Below are positions 6,755 to 10,827 of a stretch of 10,827 nt of DNA, in pieces. Both the position numbers and the translations under genes were made by a program. Under the pieces are notes generated by a model. That model was given only the letters and a program-made list of their open reading frames with translations, did not search any database and was not told where the DNA came from. Each line of letters starts with the position of its first letter. Position 1 is the stretch's first letter. This DNA is from Acidimicrobiaceae bacterium (GTDB taxonomy: Bacteria > Actinomycetota > Acidimicrobiia > Acidimicrobiales > Ilumatobacteraceae). The stretch lies in contig DMQJ01000156.1 in assembly GCA_003455715.1 (NCBI GenBank), positions 1-10,827 of the forward strand, given 5' to 3'.

Positions 6755-7783
6755 TCAGCGCGGCGGGCCGGAGGTTTCGCGCTCGATGAGCGTGAGTTCG
6801 ATCGGGTGGTGCATCACCGCTCCGAACCCGTCGAGTGTGTCGAGCATCAGGCGGGCGCCCAGGCGTCCGATCTCGCGCACCGGCTGGCGCACCGTGGTGA
6901 GGCCGACCGACTCGGCCACCGGGTGATCGTCGAAGCCGACGAGTGAGATGTCGACCCCGGGGCGCAACCCTGCCTCGCGCAGTGCCCACAGGGCGCCGTA
7001 GGCCATCTCGTCGCTCATCAAGAACACGGCGGTCGGTGGCTTCGGCAGCGCGAGGAAGCGATGCATGGCGGTGCGGCCGCCCTCGATGGTGAAGTCGCCG
7101 TCCTCCACATACTGCGCTGGCAGCTTGAGCCCTGCGGCCTCGAGTGCCGACTGGAACCCTCGAAGGCGCTCGGTGGGCACGTTGTGGGCAACATCCATGT
7201 GGGCGTGCCCGCCCACCGCCGCCAGCCGACGATGCCCGAGTTCGATGAGGTGGCGCGCTGCCAGCCGAGCGCCACGCTCGTTGTCGACCGACACGGAGGT
7301 GATGCTGCGCAACTGCTCACCGAGCACCACGACCGGCGTTTCCAAGTCGGCAAGCTTCGCGGCGCCTGCCTCGCTGCAGAACACGTCGACCAGGATGACT
7401 CCGTCGATTCGTTGGTGGAACCGGGCATCACCGCGAAACATGCGCTCGCGAGCGAGCGGGTTGGCGGTGCCGATGAGCAGGTCGAACCGTGCATGGGCCA
7501 GCACGTCTTCGACGCCGGCCACCACCTCGCTGGTGTACCAGCTCGTGAGCAGTGGCGCGAGCAGGCCGATGGTGCGGCTCTGCCCCGACGCCAACCGCGA
7601 CGCATTGGAGTTGGCAACGTACTGGAGTTGATCGGCCACCTGCAGGATGCGCTGCTTGGTGGAGTCGGCAACGTACGGGTGGTTGCGCAGCGCCCGGCTG
7701 ACCGTGGCGGTGGAGACGCCCGCTTCCCGAGCGACGTCGTCGATCGTTGCCCGCAGGAGGCCGGAGGTGGGCTGGTCAGGCAT
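6755..7783 (-). CDS. aglR: LacI-family transcriptional repressor of the alpha-glucoside genes
   Basis: This is a DNA-binding regulator of 342 residues, the standard LacI/GalR length. The N-terminal helix-turn-helix is clear (TIDDVAREAGVSTATVSRAL, 13-32), followed by NHPYVADSTKQRI and the hinge helix SNASRLASGQS (59-69), whose Leu64 would insert at the central CG of an operator. The periplasmic-binding-protein-like sensor domain starts with RTIGLLAPLL (70-79) and contains SVDNERGARLAARHLIELGH, AVFLMSDEMAYGAL and DISLVGFDDHPVAE, all family hallmarks. It presumably releases its operators when an alpha-glucoside or a product binds. It starts 12 nt after the alpha-glucosidase stop and has only a weak Shine-Dalgarno, so it is probably cotranscribed with that gene. 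The two operators flank it at 6693 and 9398, one at each controlled promoter. The symbol is by analogy with the rhizobial agl locus. Confidence 0.93.
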   Translation of the reverse strand: MPDQPTSGLLRATIDDVAREAGVSTATVSRALRNHPYVADSTKQRILQVADQLQYVANSNASRLASGQSRTIGLLAPLLTSWYTSEVVAGVEDVLAHARFDLLIGTANPLARERMFRGDARFHQRIDGVILVDVFCSEAGAAKLADLETPVVVLGEQLRSITSVSVDNERGARLAARHLIELGHRRLAAVGGHAHMDVAHNVPTERLRGFQSALEAAGLKLPAQYVEDGDFTIEGGRTAMHRFLALPKPPTAVFLMSDEMAYGALWALREAGLRPGVDISLVGFDDHPVAESVGLTTVRQPVREIGRLGARLMLDTLDGFGAVMHHPIELTLIERETSGPPR

Positions 7784-7795
7784 GCCGGTGGGAAC

Positions 7796-9412
7796 CTAGT
7801 GCGCGCAGCGCCCGACGACCGTGGACTCAGGTGCCACGACGCCGTCACGAAGGGCGCTGGCGGTGGACTCGTAGACAATGGAGGCGTCGAGCAGTTCGGG
7901 AACCTCGACAGCGCTGACGCCGAGATTTCCGGCCACGATCAGGTCTCCGCGACGGAGAACGATGCAGTTGTTGTCGCGGCGCATCAACTCGAAGGGGGCC
8001 TGCCACAACGCAGGCTCCGCTGACCGCAGGCCCACGAGCCTGCGATATGCGTGCCAGGTGCTGTCGACGCGGTCGCGTTGCTGCTCCACCGTGAGTTCGG
8101 GAGGCAACGCCGCAGTGTCGATCCAGGCGGCCGGCGCCGTCGTGAAGCCGTTGAGTGGCCCGCTGGTCCATGGCATCGGGCCGCGGGCGACGTCGCGGGT
8201 CCACATGCCCTCGCCGTTGCGGGCCGACATGGGGTCTTCCACATGGCCCAGCAGCACGGCGTCGGGCAGGCCGAGTTCTTCGCCCTGGTACACGAAGAAC
8301 ATCCCGTCGAACGCCGTCATCAGCGCGGAGATGGCCATGGTGCGCCGCAGCCCCACTTCGCCGCCGCCGAACCGCGACACGGCGCGTGCCTGGTCGTGGT
8401 TCGACACCTCCCACGCGCAGCCGCCGTTGGCCTTCTCCTGGTACTCGAGCATCGTGTCGAGGATGTGCTCGGGGGCCCACTCGCCGAGGCCCAACTGCAG
8501 CACGAAGCCCGCGTGCAGCGCGGTGCCATCCGCAACGAACTCGGCGAAGCGTTCGACGTTGCGGGTGTCCATCTCGCCGAGCAACACGGAGCCCTGCGGG
8601 CTGGCGGCGGTGCGCCATTGGCGGAACAGCACCGCTGTCTCGTGGCGGTGCAGATCGTGAATGTGGTCGAACGCAGCGAACACGTCCATCGGGTGCATGC
8701 CCGGCGTGACGGGGCGGTGCTGCGGGTTGTCGGTGAAGGCCGGGTCTTTGCACAGGCCGTGGGCGACATCGATGCGGAAGCCATCGGCCCCGCGATCGGC
8801 CCAGAAGTGAAGAATCTCGGCGAACTCCTCCATCACCCGAGGGTTGGCCCAGTTGAGGTCGGGCTGTTCGGGCAGGAAGAGGTGGCAGTAGTACTGGCCA
8901 CTGCCGCCGGGGTCGAGGGTCCAGGCCGGGCCGCCGAAGTGGCTCACCCAGTTGTTGGGCGGGCCTCCATCGGGGGCGGGGTCGCGCCACAGGTAGTAGT
9001 CGCGGTACGGGCCCGTGGGGTCGGCGACGGCCTGCTTGAACCACTCGTGTTCGCTCGACGAGTGGTTGGGAACGATGTCGACGAACAGGCGCAGGCCGAG
9101 GCGGCGAGCTTCGGCGGCCAACTCGTCCCAGTCGGCCAGCGTGCCGTGGAGGGGGTCGACGTCGCAGTAGTCGGCGACGTCGTAGCCATGATCGAGGCCC
9201 GGACTGCGGAAGAACGGTGTGATCCACACGACGTCGATACCGAGGTCGGCGAGGTAGGGGAGCTTGGCGGTGATGCCCGGCAGGTCGCCCACTCCATCGC
9301 CGTTGCCGTCGGCGAACGAGCGCACGTACACCTCGTAGCCGACCGCGCCGCGCCACCAGTCGGGCCCCTCCAGGTGGGGACGAACGGTGTCGACGTGTGT
9401 AAGCGCTTGCAT
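7796..9412 (-). CDS. aglA: GH13 alpha-glucosidase (oligo-1,6-glucosidase/AglA type), cytoplasmic
   Basis: This 538-residue glycoside hydrolase family 13 enzyme has no signal peptide, so it should hydrolyse imported alpha-glucosides inside the cell. The TIM barrel opens with VGYEVYVRSFADGNGDGVGD. The four conserved regions are present: DIVPNHSS (112-119), GFRIDVAHG with nucleophile Asp215 (211-219), LLGEMD with acid/base Glu280, and EVSNHDQ with Asp340. QPDLNWANP (183-191) is typical of the oligo-1,6-glucosidase-like branch. Val216 after the nucleophile is the residue linked to alpha-1,6 activity in yeast isomaltase, but DVAHG is also usual in actinobacterial AglA-like enzymes, so linkage preference stays open. 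The ATG at 9412 is the only reasonable start: the next in-frame GTG falls inside the first conserved strand. It has no Shine-Dalgarno, and a TATTCT box lies 8 nt upstream, so the mRNA is probably leaderless. Codons 1-5 coincide with a LacI-type operator. Confidence 0.92.
   Translation of the reverse strand: MQALTHVDTVRPHLEGPDWWRGAVGYEVYVRSFADGNGDGVGDLPGITAKLPYLADLGIDVVWITPFFRSPGLDHGYDVADYCDVDPLHGTLADWDELAAEARRLGLRLFVDIVPNHSSSEHEWFKQAVADPTGPYRDYYLWRDPAPDGGPPNNWVSHFGGPAWTLDPGGSGQYYCHLFLPEQPDLNWANPRVMEEFAEILHFWADRGADGFRIDVAHGLCKDPAFTDNPQHRPVTPGMHPMDVFAAFDHIHDLHRHETAVLFRQWRTAASPQGSVLLGEMDTRNVERFAEFVADGTALHAGFVLQLGLGEWAPEHILDTMLEYQEKANGGCAWEVSNHDQARAVSRFGGGEVGLRRTMAISALMTAFDGMFFVYQGEELGLPDAVLLGHVEDPMSARNGEGMWTRDVARGPMPWTSGPLNGFTTAPAAWIDTAALPPELTVEQQRDRVDSTWHAYRRLVGLRSAEPALWQAPFELMRRDNNCIVLRRGDLIVAGNLGVSAVEVPELLDASIVYESTASALRDGVVAPESTVVGRCAH
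9398..9411. promoter_or_regulatory. LacI-family operator shared by the divergent glycosidase genes
   Basis: TGTAAGCGCTTGCA is a palindrome with one mismatched pair and a central CG, nearly identical to the operator at 6693-6706. The similarity extends outward: over 17 nt on the minus strand, 15 positions match. For the alpha-glucosidase it occupies the first codons just after the expected start of transcription. For the amylosucrase-type gene it lies about 27-40 nt before the expected start, over the -35 position. One bound repressor could therefore silence both genes. Confidence 0.85.
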
Positions 9413-9420
9413 CGGCTTGG

Positions 9421-9430
9421 AGAATACACT
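9421..9430. promoter_or_regulatory. Overlapping back-to-back -10 boxes for two leaderless divergent genes
   Basis: On the minus strand TATTCT (9426-9421) ends 8 nt before the alpha-glucosidase ATG. On the plus strand TACACT (9425-9430) ends 7 nt before the GTG at 9438. At these distances transcription would start at or next to the start codons. Neither gene has a Shine-Dalgarno, which agrees with leaderless translation, common in actinobacteria. No convincing -35 box is seen for either direction. The hexamers are directly visible; promoter activity is inferred. Confidence 0.6.
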
Positions 9431-9437
9431 TGCGTCC

Positions 9438-10827
9438 GTGATCCCGCACGTGGCATCTGACGACGATCCTCTGCTGCGCCGCGAGGCCCTCCTGGCCGCC
9501 CGCCGCCGGCGTCACGGCGCCACCCTTGCGCACGGACTCACCCAGTTGTATCCCGCATCGGCGGCCGACCTCATCGACCGCATCGACGGCCTCGTTGCTC
9601 GCCACATCGCCGCACGGCCCGCGAACCTTGTTGCGCGCGACCTGCTTCGCGAAGCGGAACCCGACTGGTTCCAGCAGCCATCGATGGTGGGCTACGTCGC
9701 CTACGCGGATCGCTTTGCGGGCACCCTCGCCGGCGTGCGCAAGCAACTCGACTACCTCGACGAGTTGGGCGTCACGTTTCTACACCTGATGCCGCTGCTG
9801 AAAGCCAGAGAGGGTGAGAACGACGGTGGCTACGCCGTCGCCGCCTACGACGAGGTAGAGCCTCGGCTCGGCACGATGGCCGACCTCGAAGACCTCGCCG
9901 CCGACTTGCACGAGCGCGGCATGAACCTGTGCATCGATCTGGTGCTCAACCACACGGCGGCCGAACACCCCTGGGCGCTCGCCGCCCGTCGCGGCGAACT
10001 TCCCTACCGCGACTACTACATGTTCTTCCCCGACCGCACAGTGCCCGACGTCATGGAGCGAACGCTGCTGGAGGTGTTCCCCACGTTCGCGCCGGGCAAT
10101 TTCACCTGGCTCGACGACATCCAGCAGTGGGTGTGGACCACGTTCAACGAGTACCAGTGGGACCTCGACTGGTCGAACCCCGACGTGTTCGTGGCCATGG
10201 CCGACGCGATGCTGCAGCTGGCGAACCGCGGGGTCGACGTGTTGCGCCTCGATGCCGCACCGTTCATGTGGAAGCGCGAGGGCACCATCAGCCAGAACGA
10301 ACCGGAGGTGCACACGTTGCTGTGCGCGCTGCGGGCACTCATGGCCATTGCGGCACCGGCCACCATCTTCAAGGCGGAGGCCATCGTTCCCCCCGACCAG
10401 CTCACTCCCTACCTCGGCGCAGGCGAGCCCGAGCGACACGAGTGCGAACTTGCGTACCACAACCAGTTGATGGTGCTGCTGTGGAGCAGCCTGGCCACCG
10501 GCGAAGCGAAGCTGATGACCAACTCGCTGCGACGGATCGCACCTATTCCCCGCCACGCATCGTGGGTCACGTATGTGCGTTGCCACGACGACATCGGGTG
10601 GGCCATCACCGACGACAACGCGGCCACGATGGGATGGAGCGCGGCTGGTCATCGCGACTTCCTGCTGTCGTTCTACTCCGGCACCTTCGGTGGCTCGTTC
10701 GCCCGTGGCGACATCTTCCAGTACAACCCCGAAACGGGCGACGGGCGCACCTCGGGCAGCGCTGCGTCGCTGTGCGGTCTGGAGATGGCGTTGGCGATGA
10801 ACGACGATCGCCACCTCAGGATCGCCC
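9438..10827 (+). CDS. Amylosucrase-type GH13 enzyme (subfamily 4), 3' end beyond the window
   Basis: From the GTG at 9438, 463 codons are open to the right edge. Amylosucrase uses sucrose to lengthen alpha-1,4-glucan and releases fructose. The first ~83 residues fit the helical N-terminal domain of that family. The barrel begins GYVAYADRFAGTL and has the diagnostic HLMPLLKAREGENDGGYAV (116-134). Visible catalytic parts are DLVLNHT with His172, VLRLDAAPF with nucleophile Asp272, FKAEAIV with acid/base Glu314, and RCHDDIGW with His383-Asp384. The SFARG...FQYNPETGDGR segment carries Arg437, matching an acceptor-site arginine of Neisseria amylosucrase. By-eye offsets to that enzyme stay constant (14-15, then 9 after a small insertion). 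There is no signal peptide, so it acts inside the cell. There is no Shine-Dalgarno, and a TACACT box 7 nt before the GTG suggests a leaderless mRNA. Sucrose hydrolase of the same subfamily is the main alternative; the missing C-terminus would help decide. Confidence 0.88.
   Translation, partial: MIPHVASDDDPLLRREALLAARRRRHGATLAHGLTQLYPASAADLIDRIDGLVARHIAARPANLVARDLLREAEPDWFQQPSMVGYVAYADRFAGTLAGVRKQLDYLDELGVTFLHLMPLLKAREGENDGGYAVAAYDEVEPRLGTMADLEDLAADLHERGMNLCIDLVLNHTAAEHPWALAARRGELPYRDYYMFFPDRTVPDVMERTLLEVFPTFAPGNFTWLDDIQQWVWTTFNEYQWDLDWSNPDVFVAMADAMLQLANRGVDVLRLDAAPFMWKREGTISQNEPEVHTLLCALRALMAIAAPATIFKAEAIVPPDQLTPYLGAGEPERHECELAYHNQLMVLLWSSLATGEAKLMTNSLRRIAPIPRHASWVTYVRCHDDIGWAITDDNAATMGWSAAGHRDFLLSFYSGTFGGSFARGDIFQYNPETGDGRTSGSAASLCGLEMALAMNDDRHLRIA

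Noticed and set aside
6639..6989. N-terminal extension of the binding-protein gene up to an earlier ATG at 6989
   Set aside because: It would overlap the repressor gene, include the promoter and operator, and bury the lipoprotein signal peptide. The ATG at 6638 has a strong Shine-Dalgarno.
8051..9460. A 469-codon plus-strand frame opposite the alpha-glucosidase
   Set aside because: The minus-strand gene has all four GH13 regions; the plus frame is a compositional shadow.
9780..10814. A 344-codon minus-strand frame opposite the amylosucrase-type gene
   Set aside because: The plus strand carries the conserved GH13 regions and family-specific segments; the minus translation has no recognisable motif.
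1..10827. Defence system, mobile element, CRISPR array or biosynthetic cluster
   Set aside because: No transposase, integrase, repeat-spacer array, nuclease or toxin-like protein, or synthase domain is visible. All genes fit carbohydrate uptake and use except the two at the left end.

Overview
The window is high-GC DNA with tightly packed genes. It most likely comes from an actinomycete, possibly Acidimicrobiia/Ilumatobacter-like. The clues are a mycothiol-dependent maleylpyruvate isomerase family gene, a DUF4032 gene, a Thr/Gly/Ala-rich linker after the lipoprotein signal, and genes that appear to be translated from leaderless mRNAs. The lineage is an inference from gene content, not from a marker gene.

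The window is one carbohydrate locus for uptake and use of alpha-glucosides (sucrose, maltose or trehalose type). From right to left on the minus strand it reads: a GH13 alpha-glucosidase (7796-9412); a LacI-family repressor 12 nt behind it (6755-7783); a 116-nt control region with a good sigma70-like promoter and a LacI-type operator; a lipoprotein solute-binding protein (5304-6638); a 147-nt gap with a perfect 14-bp hairpin and a possible 16-codon minicistron; two permeases (3957-5156 and 3068-3955); the ATPase (1913-3064); a DUF4032 kinase-fold protein (668-1903); and a mycothiol-dependent enzyme cut by the left edge (1-649). On the plus strand, diverging from the alpha-glucosidase, is an amylosucrase-type GH13 gene (9438 to the right edge, 3' end missing). 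Gene content and protein motifs resemble the rhizobial aglR-aglEFGAK system.

The regulatory logic can be read from the sequence. Two LacI-type 14-mers, identical at 13 of 14 positions in the same orientation, lie at 6693-6706 (start-site region of the transporter promoter) and 9398-9411 (between the divergent glycosidase genes, running into codons 1-5 of the alpha-glucosidase). The repressor gene lies between these sites and is probably cotranscribed with the alpha-glucosidase, so it should also control itself. The likely working is that sugar is bound by the lipoprotein, imported by the ABC transporter, then either hydrolysed by the alpha-glucosidase or, if it is sucrose, converted to alpha-glucan plus fructose by the amylosucrase.

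I see no mobile element, CRISPR array, tRNA or rRNA, and no gene-free stretch over 300 nt. This is a coherent metabolic locus rather than a clearly new system. The points most worth a second look are the 25-nt divergent leaderless promoter with a shared operator, the pairing of amylosucrase with an agl-type transporter, the enlarged N-terminus of the first permease, the hairpin and minicistron between the binding-protein and permease genes, and the two unexpected genes at the end of the operon.
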